From positions 2,094,291-2,158,290 of the forward strand of contig KK106985.1 of the NCBI GenBank assembly GCA_000611775.1: 64,000 nt of DNA, read 5' to 3'. The notes under the pieces are model-generated. The model ran no database searches. It saw only the letters and a list, made by a program, of their open reading frames with translations, and had not been told where the DNA came from. Positions within the stretch are counted from its first letter, which is position 1, and the number at the start of each line of letters is the position of its first letter. The DNA comes from Umbilicaria muhlenbergii (Eukaryota > Ascomycota > Lecanoromycetes > Umbilicariales > Umbilicariaceae). The position numbers and the translations under genes are program-made. This document shows, piece after piece, positions 41,672-55,184 of the stretch.

Positions 41672-44600
41672 ATGACCTCCAACGCGAATGAAGGCATCGA
41701 GCCTCGACAAAGCCGCCGCTTCCTACGACCAAATGTATGTCCCTGTCAACAACAAAACAGTCTACTTGCAGGCTACTGATTCTGTCTCCAGTTGCGTCAC
41801 GCGACACTCATTCTCCCCCGAACCGGTGAGCGTGTCAAACGGAAGGTGACGCTTCGAGAATCGGATTTCTTAGGCGCCATAGATGGCGCTGGCCGTGCTA
41901 ATGACCGTTCGCCCCTACTCGATGGAAGGGACCATCGATGCCGGGAGACTGGTGTATTGCGCAGGATATGGGACGGCTGCGAGAAGTTGCTCGGACGAAC
42001 ATGGATGTTTATGACATCGAAGACCGCAAAAGGTGTCTTGAAATGCAGCATTGCATATTTTCTGGGGAGTCTAGCCACTTTCCTGCCACCCATCGCCGCT
42101 TTCTTAGGTCACCAAGACGGAAAACACATGGTGGCTACGATCACTGTTTATTTCCATCCTGCAAGGTCTCAGGGAAGCATGTTCGAGGCCATACTCGTCG
42201 CCATCTTGGCCTTCTTGTACGCAGTATTTATATGTTTCACGAGCATGGGTGTCTCCGTCCTTTTTGGTCAGATTTGGAACCGCATCGTGCTAGGCCACAT
42301 TGTTGTACTTATCGTGTTCTGTGGCGGTGGTCTCGGCTTTGTAGGCTGGATCAAACAGCGACTGGCGAAACCTCTGGTCAATGTTGCGTGCTCCCTCACC
42401 TCTCTTGCTATCATAACAGTTCTTACCAAGGAAGGGGCAGTACAAGCCGCAACCTTTTCGAACGACAAAATTACGCAAGTACTCAAGGTTATCATTATGG
42501 GGGTGTTGGCAACCACTGTGGTGTGTTTTTGTGTTAGCCCGATATCAGCCAGGAAAGAACTGCGAGAAGATATGATCTCAGTTACCGACTCGTTTGCGGA
42601 TATGCTTACCATGATCACTCGGAGTTTTCTGACAGGAGTGGAAGAAGAATTGGAACAGCCAATCTCAACACAGGTGTCGGATCGTTACAGAGCTGCCCTT
42701 GCTTCACTGTCCAAAAATCTAAAAGAGGCGAGATTCGAACACTATGTCATGGGTACTGAGAAAGAGTACGATCTCGAAGCAAAGTTGGTAAAATGTATGC
42801 AGAGGCTCGCCCAGAACATCGGTGGTTTGCGTAGTGCAGCAACTACGCAATTTAATCTATTGTCACAATCTGCTGCCGCAGGCACCGCAACGCCGACCAA
42901 GACAAACGATTTAGCTGCCAGTATATCCTCAGCTCAGGAGGAATACGGTGTGCTGCCTGTCATCGGGGAAGTACCAGAAGGAGGAAGTCCTGAAGATTCA
43001 CCCTCTAGTACCAGACGACGCTCTATAGATTCATACCAGACTCTACCTCCTGTCAACACTCCCGCCGAGGTATTTTCGAGATTCATAACTCAGCTGGGAC
43101 CTTCTATGGTAGGTCTAGAGAACTCTCCCCGGTGAAACTCGCTAATGCATCGCTAGAAATCTCTCGCGTTCACTTTGGTTGGTAGAAAATTGGTTCTCGC
43201 CGGTATCCACTAATCCGTTGTAGAAATTAATTCTAGACGAGCTCCCTTATGGCCCTAGCCCTGAATTCCGCATTGCGGTCAATGAAAACTTCAAGTCAAG
43301 TCTTGTCGAAGCCGTCGATCTGTACAGTGCCGCAAGAAAGGAGGCCCTGGCATTACTCTATAAGCACAAGGACTGGAATAAAAATCGCCCCACGGAAGTC
43401 GAAGCTGGCTTCGAAGAGGTTGCCGCAAGCTGCGGTCATTTCAGTTTCTCACTGCAGGACTTTGCTGAAGAGATGAAGGTATACCTTGAGGTATTGGATG
43501 ATCTCAAACAAGAGAGTGAAAAAGTTCCCCGTGGGAGATCATGGCATTGGCTTCAGTTTTGGCGTAGAAAGAGGCGTCTCTTGAACCTCGATCTCAATCA
43601 CTCTGGCGACCCGGGTAAGTATATCGAGGTGTTTGCAAATATAAATGCTAACAGGATGGTCTGATTGATGAGAATGAAGACCCTGATGTAGCTGGTGGAG
43701 TGTTAAGTCCAATAGAAAGGAAGGGTACCACTGCTTTCGACTCAGAAAAGCCACCAAATCCTTCGTACACCTATCGACTTTGGAAGGCTCTTGGCGTCTT
43801 CCGTAGGGATGACACAAAATTCGCTATCAAGGTTGGCGCTGGTGCTGCACTGTATGCACTTCCATCTTTCATTGCGGCGAGTCGTCCCATTTACCAACAC
43901 TGGCGTGGTGAGTGGGGGTTGCTATCATATATGTTAGTATGCTCGATGACTATTGGTGCGTCGAACACGACTGGCTTCGCTCGATTTTTCGGCACTTGTC
44001 TGGGAGCTATCTGCGCAATCGCGGCTTGGATTGCGTCTCAAGGAAATCCGTACGCGCTAGCAACTTTTGGCTGGCTTATGTCGCTGTGGACATCCTATAT
44101 CATTGTAGCACAAGGGAAAGGCCCAATGGGCAGATTTGGTTCGTTAGACATTCATTAACTCATTTCTATTGCCTGAATACTACTAATTCAAGTCCAACAG
44201 TCCTTTTGACATACAACCTAACTGCGCTATATGCTTACTCCTTGTCGGTCCGGGATGACGATCACGATGATGACGAGGGTGGCGTCAATCCTAGTATCAC
44301 AGAGATTGCACTCCATCGAGTAGTGGCAGTCTTAAGTGGCTGCCTCTGGGGCCTTTTCATTACACGCCTCGTCTGGCCTATCAGCGCAAGACAGAAGTTT
44401 AAAGATGGTCTAAGTCTGCTTTGGCTGCGCATGGGACTCATATGGAAACGGGATCCTTTAGCCACGCTACTCGATGGAGAATCGCCGAATGCCTACATGA
44501 ACCTTCGAGAGGAGTTTGAACTTCAGCGTTATCTGTCAAGGCTAGAGACTTTACGATCCAATGCATGTTCGGAGTTCGAGCTTCGGGGCCCTTTCCCAAA

Positions 44601-45144
44601 CGCGGCCTACAGTAGCATCTTGAGTAGTACAAGCAGGATGTTGGACGCATTTCATGCTATGAACGTCGTCATCATGAAGGATACAGTAGCTTCCAAGGGA
44701 GAAGCAGAGATTCTGAAGGCTACTGCTGGCGAGAGAGCCCAGCTATGTTCGAGGATCAGTCACTTGCTCCAGGGTACGTTAGAGTACATGAGGAAACATA
44801 TGAAAGCCTGCTGACCGTACTGTAGTGCTGGCATCGTCAATGAAACTCGAATTCCCTCTAAATGATGCCTTGCCCAGTACTGAGCATGCACGACACAGAC
44901 TGCTGGCGAAGATCTTCTCTTATCGCAGAAACCTCAAAGTCGAGCACGACACAACCGACGAAGATTTCGCACACCTTTATGCTTATGGTGAGCTGCCCTT
45001 TGGTCCACTCCAGTACACAACGGCTAACTTATACAACGCATAGCTTTGGTCACTGGCCAGCTTTCAAAGGAGATTCACCATGTGGGATTGGAGATCGAAG
45101 GACTGTTTGGCGTTCTAGATGAGGATTTGCTAAAGCTGCAATGA
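41672..45144 (+). CDS. Two-module FUSC/DUF2421-type membrane protein (BRE4-like putative transporter)
   Basis: Seven exons: 41672-41734, 41792-43108, 43224-43614, 43680-44138, 44201-44773, 44826-44987 and 45044-45144, about 1,021 residues. Each half has a cluster of hydrophobic helices followed by a soluble helical region, the layout of aromatic-acid-exporter/FUSC proteins. Half one: VLKCSIAYFLGSLATFLPPI, MVATITVYFHPARSQGSMFE, and helices through GVLATTVVCFCVSPISARKE. Half two: FAIKVGAGAALYALPSFIAA, GEWGLLSYMLVCSMTIGASN, and helices through LSGCLWGLFITRLVWPISAR. The paired phrases VSPISARKE and VWPISARQK show the internal duplication. In yeast the related BRE4 affects brefeldin A sensitivity. 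The transported substrate is unknown. All junctions keep frame. The fourth acceptor (at 43679) is unusual because the better-looking CTAACAG at 43654 would shift frame. Confidence 0.82.
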
Positions 45145-45656
45145 TATTGTAAGGGCCCTCTCTGGGAGTTGGTGGACTAGACATGGATAGGCCTTAGATA
45201 GAGTACTCGGGCGACGGAAAGGGGTAAGCAAATCGCAGACTGGTGGACGGGGTACAGGAACCCTTCTGGCTTGCGAGGTCTGATATCATATGTTCCATGG
45301 TGAAAGTGCATTCAACGTTATAATGGAAGGGCTTAGCATTAATACCGAAAGAAAGTGGCACTTCTCGTATTTCAACTTTCCCACAAGGAGTGAGCAGGTC
45401 AGGCGACCCTGGAATGCTTGAGGCTCTGCCATTTCAGTGCGGTTTGGCGATGCGGCGGAGATGACCGCACCCCATCGTCCATCCCAATGCGCTCGTGAAC
45501 GTCCAAGCTGGCAAGCACCCATTGGCGTCAAAGCATCCGTTGCATTCAAACGGCATGAACCGTCCAATAGAGTGCAAAGTAGCTCTGACCACCTAATGGG
45601 GCGCCCGCGGCCGTGAAGCACTCAGGCGCATCCGCTGAGAAACCAGCCAGTCCACC
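45145..45656. other. Intergenic region between FUSC gene and HFI1
   Basis: 512 bases between two plus-strand genes. The HFI1 promoter is expected in the right half. Nothing further was recognised. Confidence 0.45.
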
Positions 45657-47147
45657 ATGCCCGACATCGACCCGGCGGCCCTAAGTCGCTCAGATTCCAT
45701 CTCGGGGGCTGCTCCAATGCCATTGACTCTCAAAGTCAATGGACCCTCCTTGCCCTTGTCGCAGAAGGCTTCAAAGAGCGTCAACGCTGCACAGCGCATC
45801 GACCTTGAGCCGCTATACACTAGCTTGAAGGCCGCAGTCGGAGAGCTCTGGGGCCAATACAAAGAAGCCGTCAGCCTATTTCTACTCGGTACGTTCAGAA
45901 GTGAAATCCTTAGGACCTCTTTCCCATCCTCAGTGGCAATCTGATTGACGCGGATTTGCCGAAGGTCATCTGAATCAGAATGAGCTCTCCCATCGCATAG
46001 ACTCTTTCGTCACTACAGATCCTATTGTCGAGCATCTACACAATCAGCTGATAGCTGCAATCTACGGCAATGTCGTACGGGATCTTCCTGACCCTGGCGT
46101 CGCCCCCTGGGTATCGGCCAATGACAAACCAACGGTGCTTTCGAAACCGGTATCTGGGGACGCAGCGGAGCAACGACTCAAGACTGAGGTCATGCAGTTA
46201 CCGGCAAGAGACAGAAGGAGACTGAAGGAGGTTCCGGAAGTAAGTGTTTGATTTTTGGTCTCACACCGTGACAAGATTATTGTAACTAACAATCTAGCAG
46301 GTGGACTCTTTCAACCCTTACCCAAACCCGATGGTAGAATACCATCATGCGAAGCAGATCAAGCTCCCAGATACGGTGCCTGCAAGTGCTGGAGGACTAA
46401 ACAAGACGAGTAACTACACACCACCCCGATCTTTCCAGAGCTTTTGTTGATGAACCACCCTTAGATTGGGACCTTGAAATCCGCAAACGCTACTCTCAAG
46501 CGCTCGCCTCTGAAACGGGCGAATTCCCCGATGCTGATGCGATACATGGCCGTATGGTTCCGATCTGCTACGAAGAATCCCTCGTCAACGGCTGTAGTGC
46601 TGCATGCGCCGATTTCATGGCCACGGCTACAGAACAATACATCAAAGAAGTGCTGTCGGGCATATTCGGTCGCACCCGGAGCAATATCTCTGCTAGCAGT
46701 GGTAACGGTATCATGACGAGGAAATACCGCCAGCAACTGGAGCGGGAAGAGGAGGCCTGGTTAAGGGGAGATGTGATTAAAGGTGCCGGGAATGGCATGT
46801 TACCTGTAGAAGCAAGGGAGGCGATGGGAAGGCAGCCGCTGGGAATGGGGGATTTAAGACTGGCGCTTGAGGTGGGAAACTGCTCGTTGGGGCAGATGCC
46901 GCTGGTGGTGGAGAGGGTGATGGGTGGATATCTGGAAGGGGAATTGGAGGAGTGGGGTCAGGACGGGTCAAGTGAAGCTAATGAGAAGGGAGGGGTTATT
47001 GGCGTTGAGGGTGTCAACGGAGTCCACGGGGTTAACAGCGACGAACCCCCGATAGACGAGTCGGACTGGGGATGGGAGGGCGGAGGAACAGCAGACCGGG
47101 AAAAGTTGAATTCTCTGCTGGACGATTGCCTTGCCATCGGGTTGTGA
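45657..47147 (+). CDS. HFI1: SAGA complex subunit HFI1/ADA1
   Basis: Four exons: 45657-45888, 45965-46239, 46301-46409 and 46465-47147, giving 432 residues. HFI1 (Ada1) is a structural histone-fold subunit of the SAGA co-activator. The N-terminal block [20 protein letters not shown] and [11 protein letters not shown], then [13 protein letters not shown] and [13 protein letters not shown], are the SAGA-Tad1 signature. The middle has [20 protein letters not shown] (completed by the last splice). The C-terminal histone-fold region is [40 protein letters not shown] and ARE. The tail is Gly/Val/Asn-rich with a short [11 protein letters not shown] repeat. The exon 3 acceptor is a TAGCAG tandem, so an isoform with one extra Gln is possible. 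Confidence 0.9.
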
Positions 47148-47643
47148 GTTGCGCTCGGATGCGGCATCGGCTTCTTCGAGGAGTCTTCGTGTCCCATTTG
47201 ATGGACCTAGTCCGTTGATCACTTGCATGGTGGGTTTTTGCAAACGGAAGTATGGACGATTGCGCTTTTTTTCCATTGCATGGTTGCGCGGGAACGGCGT
47301 TCCGGGTTGTACACGGGCGTACCTGTCGCAGAAATACCCAAAATGGATGTACGCTATTTGGACAAGAAGATCCTTGGGCAAAGGGGGGAGGTCAAAGTGT
47401 TGTATAGAAGCAAGACACGTAATCAGCTACAAATGGGACTGTCATGTAACTCTCTCATGAAACCAAACGATGTGGCCATCAATGGTTCTTGCGTATCATG
47501 AGCTTCGCCCGATATCTGTAATCTGCATCATACAAAAACGAGGTCGAAACTGAATACCAACGCAGTATCACCAATCAGTAGACCCTGTACTGGTTTAACA
47601 CCCATAGACGCCACGAGCCATTGCCATTTTGAATTTCAATATT
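47148..47643. other. Intergenic region between convergent HFI1 and PRP6
   Basis: 496 bases holding both 3' ends. No other feature was recognised. Confidence 0.45.
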
Positions 47644-50627
47644 CTATTCCAACTCCTTGACTACCATTTTGAGGATCTCCTCGGTCCCTTTCGATGCGTT
47701 TCGTGGGTCTTTGGCTACTTTCTGCCATATCTCACCATGTTTTGGTTCGCTCAGAACACACTTGGAGATGACGTCTTCTCGTTTCTCCTATCGACCGACA
47801 GCCGTTAGTAGATGAATGGATTGAATATGGACGGCCGGGAGAAGACTTACGTCTGTACCGTGCTGTAGTAGGAACTTGTAATACCAGCCCCATGTATCTC
47901 CCAGGTCACTGTCTAGTAATATCGCCTTCTCGAACCAGCTCGATGCTTTTTCCAGCCTCCGCTCACCCCAGAAAATTCGAGCGACGGTGACGAATAGGAT
48001 CGGATCGTTGTCTACTTTCTTGATGGCCTCCAAACTCCGTGGTTTGCGCTGTGTCCTTGGTTCCAGGTGCCAAATGCTCTCGCTCCACAATAGACCAGAG
48101 TTTGGAACTTCTTGCAACGCTTTCGCCATCAGGTTTTTCGCTTGTGCAATATTGTTTGCTCGCCTTTCCACACGCACGCTCTCGGTCCATAATTCGGCGT
48201 TTTTGGGAACGGCGAGCCGAGCACGATCGAGCACCGACCTTGCCTTCACAACGACGCCAGCCTTTTCTTCAAGGCGAGAAGCAAGCAGCCACAAAGGTAC
48301 TGACTTCGGGCATGCCCGGGTTCCAGTGCCGTATGCTTCACGTGCCTGAGGGAGCTTATTCTCGGACTCGTAAATCTGGCCCTTCATCATCCAAAGCTTA
48401 TCAGCTTTAGGATATATTTGCAAGGCCTGATTGACGAGGTCAAACGCTGCCTCAACATTACCAAGTTGCCGTTCAAAAGCTACGCTTTTGACCCAGACCC
48501 TATCGGTACCAGCTTCTTGTCGTGCTTGTTGAAGTAACTCTCGAGCTTGATCAGTTTGCTTATTGTCCGCCTCGAGTTTGACTGCCGCAAGCCAAATATC
48601 CTCATTGTTGGGGTTTTGAACGAAAGCCCTCCCTAGCACCCGTCTGGCCTCATCAATCTCGCCGGACTGCCACTTCTCCTTCGCAAGTTGCATCCACAAA
48701 ACTTCACTTTGCGGACATGCTTCCACGGCCTTTTCCAGCAGTTGCCAAAGCGCTTCCTTTGTTCCATGGTTCTTTTCCAGGTCTGCAGCAGCCAGCCAAA
48801 TCGACTTCTTGTTGACAAATACTCGCAATGCATAGCCATATATGGCTCTCGCGGTCTCATACCTCCCCCTGGCAATACTTGACTTCGCATCCTCCATCCA
48901 TATCTCCTTTCTGTCATCGTCCTCGTCAAGGCCGTATCCTAACGTCTCTCTAACAATCGCCCCACATGTAAGCACGGCACCCTCTTCTTCGCACTTCTCC
49001 GCCTCGGCGATCCACTCCTCGCGCTTGAGCATAGCAGATTCTCGAGCAAGCGATTGCACAGCCCGCTTCATGACGTTCACCTTCGTAGCATTCCCCATCT
49101 GCTCCTGCAACCTCGCGGCCGCAATCCAGATTTCATAGCTCGTGGGTACGGCCATTCTGGCCTTGTTGAGGACTTTCTGTGCTTGCTCCGGAGTTTCCAG
49201 GCGCGCAAGAGCGAGCCACAACTCCACAGACAACGGGATGACTTCCGTTGCTTTGGCCAGTAGTAGACGAGCATCGGCAGGATCCTCTTCCAGATTCACA
49301 GCCTCCTTCCAGATAGCCACAGACTGGGGTATATTGTCGATAGCTCGACGCAGTACCCTTTTCTTGGCTCTCGGATCGTTTTCCAGCCTCATGGCTTCAA
49401 TCCAGAGGCGCGTTGATTTGTCATTATTCTTGATGGCATTAGCCGCGATGATTTTGGCATTATGGTTGTCGTTCAAGCGAATGTTCTCCAACCAAGCATC
49501 TTCGCTCTTAGGACAGAACTCACACCCTCGTGCAATCACGTTCCTTGCTGCCACTATTTTGCCGGCAACCTCTTCCAAACGAGCGGCTGCAATCCAGCCG
49601 GGTGCATGCTTAGGGTTAGTTTTGATAACGGACTCTAAAAGTACCCGAACTCGCTTGATGTCGCCAACTTCTACCTCTCCTGCCTTCACCTCTGATTTCG
49701 TAAGACTGGTAAGATAGCCCTTGGGATCGATATTTGTGGCGCTACCGGCTGCAGCATCAGTGCCGGACCCTTGGGCAGCCTGATCCAGACGCACTTGCAG
49801 AACCTTGTCGCGGGCTGCACCAATGTCTGCAAAGTTAGTCATTGTTCCATCTACGTTGTCTGGCCCAGACCCGTTCGTATGAGCCCCATCGTCGGTAACA
49901 CTGGTCTCAAATTGCGTTGAATCCCTTGCACCAGCAATGACACTGTCTGGTACAGCATAGAACCTCTGGCGCAGAGCCTGCTTCGTCCGCCTGTTTTTGC
50001 CCGTCAGATCCCCCACTTCTGGTATATTTGCCCATTCTTCGTTGGAGACCTCTGCGAGGTTTCGCTTCAGATCGGCGAACTGTTGTTGAATCTTCGGGTT
50101 GTTCCGCTCGTATTCTTCTCGTTCTTGACGTTCTCGTGCTTCCCTATACGAATCGAGAGGTCTCAAGTCGGTAATCTGCCCAGCCAAATCCAAAGGATAG
50201 AATAAACCATATGCTTCACCAACAAGCGAGGGCAGGGGGCGGTAGGGAAACGGAGGGAGACAAACCTTCTAATCTTTCGCCGCCTGTCCATTTTCTCGTC
50301 TACCTCCTGATATATTCTGTCTGCCTCATCATCCTCCCTGTCGTAAGCTCCATTCGCGAAGAGACCGACTTCGTTCTCCGGATCTTGAAATCGCTCGTCG
50401 TCGTCGTCATTGTCGTCCTTCTTCTCAGTGGCGCCGTACGCCGTTGGCGGGGCAGCCCCGAGCTGTTGTGCGCGCTTGGCTAGAGCTTCTTTGATCTGGT
50501 CCTCACTTGGTCCTTCTCTTGCCGGTCCAAGATCTGAGCGGGTGGTGAAGCCAGTAGCACCTCGACCAAGCCCAGCAACATAGTTTTCGGGCGCCGGCTG
50601 GCTCAAGAAATCTTTCCGCCCCGACAT
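47644..50627 (-). CDS. PRP6: Pre-mRNA-splicing factor PRP6/Prp1 (U4/U6.U5 tri-snRNP)
   Basis: Three exons, 50627-50266, 50143-47851 and 47787-47644, with introns of 122 and 63 nt, giving 932 residues, the normal family length. PRP6 bridges U5 and U4/U6 in the tri-snRNP. The PRP1 N-terminal domain is clear: [31 protein letters not shown], then [16 protein letters not shown] joined by splicing to [20 protein letters not shown] and [16 protein letters not shown]. The rest is a continuous superhelix of HAT/TPR repeats (for example [20 protein letters not shown] and [19 protein letters not shown]). The last exon supplies [20 protein letters not shown] and [14 protein letters not shown], which the unspliced frame lacks. 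It is divergent from DIM1. Confidence 0.94.
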
Positions 50628-50913
50628 GATGCGGATCTTTTCCGGTGCAAGGTGCTGCTTAACCTTTCAGATACAAGATATGAGGGGGATGAGTAAGGTA
50701 GGTAAGGGCACTGCGCAATACATCTGTAAGGCGGTATGTGGAGACTAAGCCGCGAGAGGCTAGCTCGGCTGCGAAGCTGTTGCATGGAAACCTTTTCCTT
50801 AAAGCTTCAACATCTCGAATATCAACGGCATTCAGCATAGGCGTAACCTCACATGCTGTGTACAGGTGAAAACAAGTCAGCATCACGCACTCAGTCATAT
50901 TCAGGTCGCTGCT
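50628..50913. promoter_or_regulatory. Shared divergent promoter, PRP6 / DIM1
   Basis: 286 bases between the start codons of two RNA-processing genes in opposite orientation. No individual element could be assigned. Confidence 0.4.
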
Positions 50914-52172
<1,259 letters not shown>

Positions 52173-52438
52173 ACCGAGGAAGTTGTAGGTCTTTTGATAA
52201 TGTTGATTAGCGTGGCGTTTAGGTTGAGATACTGCAAACTCAAGGCAGCGTGATGGCATTGACTTGGCGTTTGCGACACTTATTCGCGGCAGTAGAGAGA
52301 GGGTTCCAACCGCATCAACCTTTTCTTCCACCAAAAACCACTTTCGGCCTGCAATGTCTACGCCTCCAGGCAAGGAGAAAGTGTGGACCGTGACTCGGTT
52401 CTGGTTTATGTATTATGTAGTAGTAGTATACATTAGCC

Positions 52439-54268
52439 TTATATTGTGGCAGATGTAGTGGCAGTTGAGCTTCTTAGATGAGCACTGGATCCGCGGAAAA
52501 GGCTCTGCCAGATGAAGGCCTCGCTCAACAAGAGTTCTATGTCTTTTTCAGTCCAGCCACGCGTTGGCAAGGCTTGAAGAAACATCATGACTTCCTGATA
52601 GTAATTTTAGCGCGGTTCGAGCTTGGTTCGCTCGGAAGGCTGTCCGGAGCTTTGCACATTGAAGGCCATACCTGAAAGTCCATCTTTACTAACTGCTCCG
52701 ACCATTTCACCAAGAAGGCAGCGCAGACATACAAGTGGAACTCCGAAAACCCCTGCTCTTCCGCGAGATAGGTATCCCACATTCTAATTGTATTTCTGAC
52801 ACTCACTTCTCGCATCAGGAGACAATTCATCCACCGGAAGCTGAACTGCATGAACTCGACCCCTTCATTTTCAAGGTGTTTTGCCAAGCCTGAATCAATT
52901 CGGGTAGTAAGATCTCGAAGCGCACCAACCTGTCGTTGTATTCCTGGCTGAGCAGAGATGTAGTTATCCTGAATGCCGTCTAGTAATTTGGTCAGGCACC
53001 AGAATGAATCCGCTTCTACTGCATCAAGTACCGACCGTGGTAGTTGACCAGGATCCATGCCGCTCTCAACGTTGGAATCAGTGATATAACTGCCCAGGAA
53101 AACTTGCCAGAATGGAGTGACGAGGTCATTTATGCCCTGTACATAGCCACTTGCTGGGTGCCTGATAGCCCAGAGGTACAGAATTCTCTCCAGTGACCGT
53201 TGTGTTGCTTCATAACCGTACAGCTCTAGATGTGGATTTGTCCGGGGGACATCAATGGATATTTGGTGCCAAATCGTTTCATCAAGGCCTCGACCACGCC
53301 CAGCATTGGAGGACGAGCTCTTCCCTCCAGGGTATGTAACAGTAGACGCGCCTCGCTCGAAAGCCTGTCGAACCCCGTCAAGATACTCTTTGCGTTTCCT
53401 TTCTAAGGTTGCCACGCGGCGCTCGCTACTGGTGGGCAGGTATCCTAGCAGTAATTGCCAAGACATAGCGCGTACTTCTTCAGGAATTCCTGACCATGAT
53501 GAATCTCGAAGGTCTGACAGAGATATTGAGCTTGCTTGGAGGATACGTTTGAACTTGTTTATGCGAGAAATTCGCGTAGAATGAGCCTCAAATTCCTTGG
53601 GCGTGGCATTTTGCGGGATAGATGGATGATTTATAAGATGCAAAGAGTTTGCGGGATCTAGAATGCCACTGGTGTTCAGTGTTTGTTGGCCATCATGCAG
53701 AATCAAACGTACCCCGAAGTATATCTTTGTACTGAGGTCGCAATATCTTTCCCTCGCTCTTCTTCGCCGTGGGATAGCTTGGAGGCCCTCTTTCTTCAGC
53801 AATATCTGTGCTATTCGCCCTTCCCCGGCTTGCGATTACGGAAGGATTCAGGTCAGGAACAGTGGTGCCGGCTTTAGTCAAGCCACCGCCAGGGTCGTTG
53901 CTTTTATTGGCCGGTATGCGCTTGGTTTTCCGACGGGTGCTCGATATGCTAGGGAGCCCGAACTCGTCCTCGTCTTCGTTATCTTCGTAGACAAACTGCT
54001 CATCGGTCTCGTCGTATTCTTCTTCAGCATTCCAACCGTCGTCGGTGCGGGACACAAGTTCTGCGTAAGTGAGACGGGAAGGAGGTGAAGACAAGCCGGA
54101 CGGCGGCTTGCCTGGAGGGGGTGTATTGGCGTTGCGACTAGCACTTTGAAAAGACGAGGGTGGTGTCCGCGGTCTTGATGTAGTTGACGTCAGAGCCCTT
54201 AGGACACTGGTCAGTATGCTGGGAAGACTCAATACAAGAGACTCCTACAAAGAATCGAACTTCAGCAT
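52439..54268 (-). CDS. GYP1: Rab GTPase-activating protein GYP1 (TBC domain)
   Basis: Four exons: 54268-54249, 54197-53713, 53657-52672 and 52594-52439, giving 548 residues. GYP1 is a TBC-domain GAP for Golgi Rabs such as Ypt1. The 20-nt first exon (MLKFDSL) is the only way to give the second exon an ATG. Its intron has an ACTGAC branch. The disordered N-terminus is Ser/Pro-rich, then acidic. TBC domain: LRDSSWSGIPEEVRAMSWQL, the arginine-finger motif SIDVPRT, the glutamine-finger motif YVQGINDLVTPF, FQFSFRW-type MQFSFRWMNCLLMRE, and LAEEQGFSEFHLYVCAAFL. Both catalytic fingers are intact. The final exon encodes EVMMFLQALPTRGWTEKDIE and LLLSEAFIWQ. Its start lies only 40 bases past the stop of the next upstream gene on the same strand. 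Confidence 0.9.
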
Positions 54269-54308
54269 ATCCGCATGTGAGTAGGAAGCGCCAACCACCA
54301 CGTTAGGA

Positions 54309-54678
54309 TCATAACTTATCCCGGAGCCCTGGCGGCTGTTCGATGGGCGATTTCGCCAGAAGGGCAAGGCAGATCTGCTGTTTAGGCGTAAGCTTCGATC
54401 CAACGTAGCTTCCCCTGGAGGCTAGGGTCTTCGAGATGGTAGAGTACATACTCCGATCGCTCTGTGATAACCGCACATAAGAGATCAGCCTCTGTAAGTA
54501 TGTAACAGGGAGTTGGTAGAATAGCTAGGGCAAGGCTGGGCATAGATAGATAGACTGCGTTGCTGAAAGTACGAACCGACCTGGACCATTTCCTGCATGT
54601 GTTGACAGATATCAGTTGAGATGGTTTCGAGAAGTGGCCGGAGCCATTTACCTGCTGCGGGGGTTTCTTCGAACCCAT
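54309..54678 (-). CDS. Small protein of unknown function, 73 residues, with a 12-nt microexon
   Basis: Proposed exons 54678-54652, 54592-54581 and 54491-54309. The middle exon encodes only EMVQ. All junctions are phase 0. The introns (59 and 89 nt) have GTAAAT and GTCGGT donors with CAG acceptors. The product starts MGSKKPPQQEMVQRLISYV and continues RLSQSDRSMYSTISKTLASR, KLTPKQQICLALLAKSP, ending GLRDKL. It is basic, soluble and helix-prone, without signal peptide or membrane segment. I do not recognise it. Support is the clean frame and the even amino-acid composition. The second donor (GTCGGT) is weak. It could be part of a larger model or a conserved fungal small protein. Confidence 0.5.
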
Positions 54679-55184
54679 TTTTGCGAGGGCTTGGGCGACA
54701 GGTACACAGCAGACACACTGTCTGTCAGGATAAGACCCGAAGTACCTTACGTTATGTTCTCGACCACATGATGCATCGAGCCTCGAAACATCGAACCATG
54801 GCATCTCCCCACATTGATGCTACGGCAGCCGGATAGGGCTTAGTGTCGCATTCTCCTGAAACCGTTAGAAGCGAAAAGCGAAGACGCATCAACGTCTCTC
54901 ACTTTCAGCTCCACAGCCTGTTCTATTCTTTCCACCTTCAACATCGACCGACGACCATCTTACCAAAACCTGTCGGTCGCATCAGAAGCCGCTTATCAAG
55001 AAATCTCCACCATAGCTACCATAATTCTCACGCTTCGACGCGTCCCTCTTCCTTCCCTCGTACTCGAGAGCTTCATCAGTTCGGGTAATACTAATCGTGC
55101 TCCTTTTTACCTTTACCTTGTAGTAGAGCTTGAAGGCCTAGAATTCTTTCCCATCGCTTCTATACAATAGCAAGTTTCACAGTC
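54679..55184. other. Divergent promoter region between the small gene and HRP1
   Basis: 506 bases between two oppositely oriented starts. CT-rich stretches (CTATTCTTTCCACCTTC and similar) occur on the HRP1 side, typical of fungal promoters. No further feature was recognised. Confidence 0.4.
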
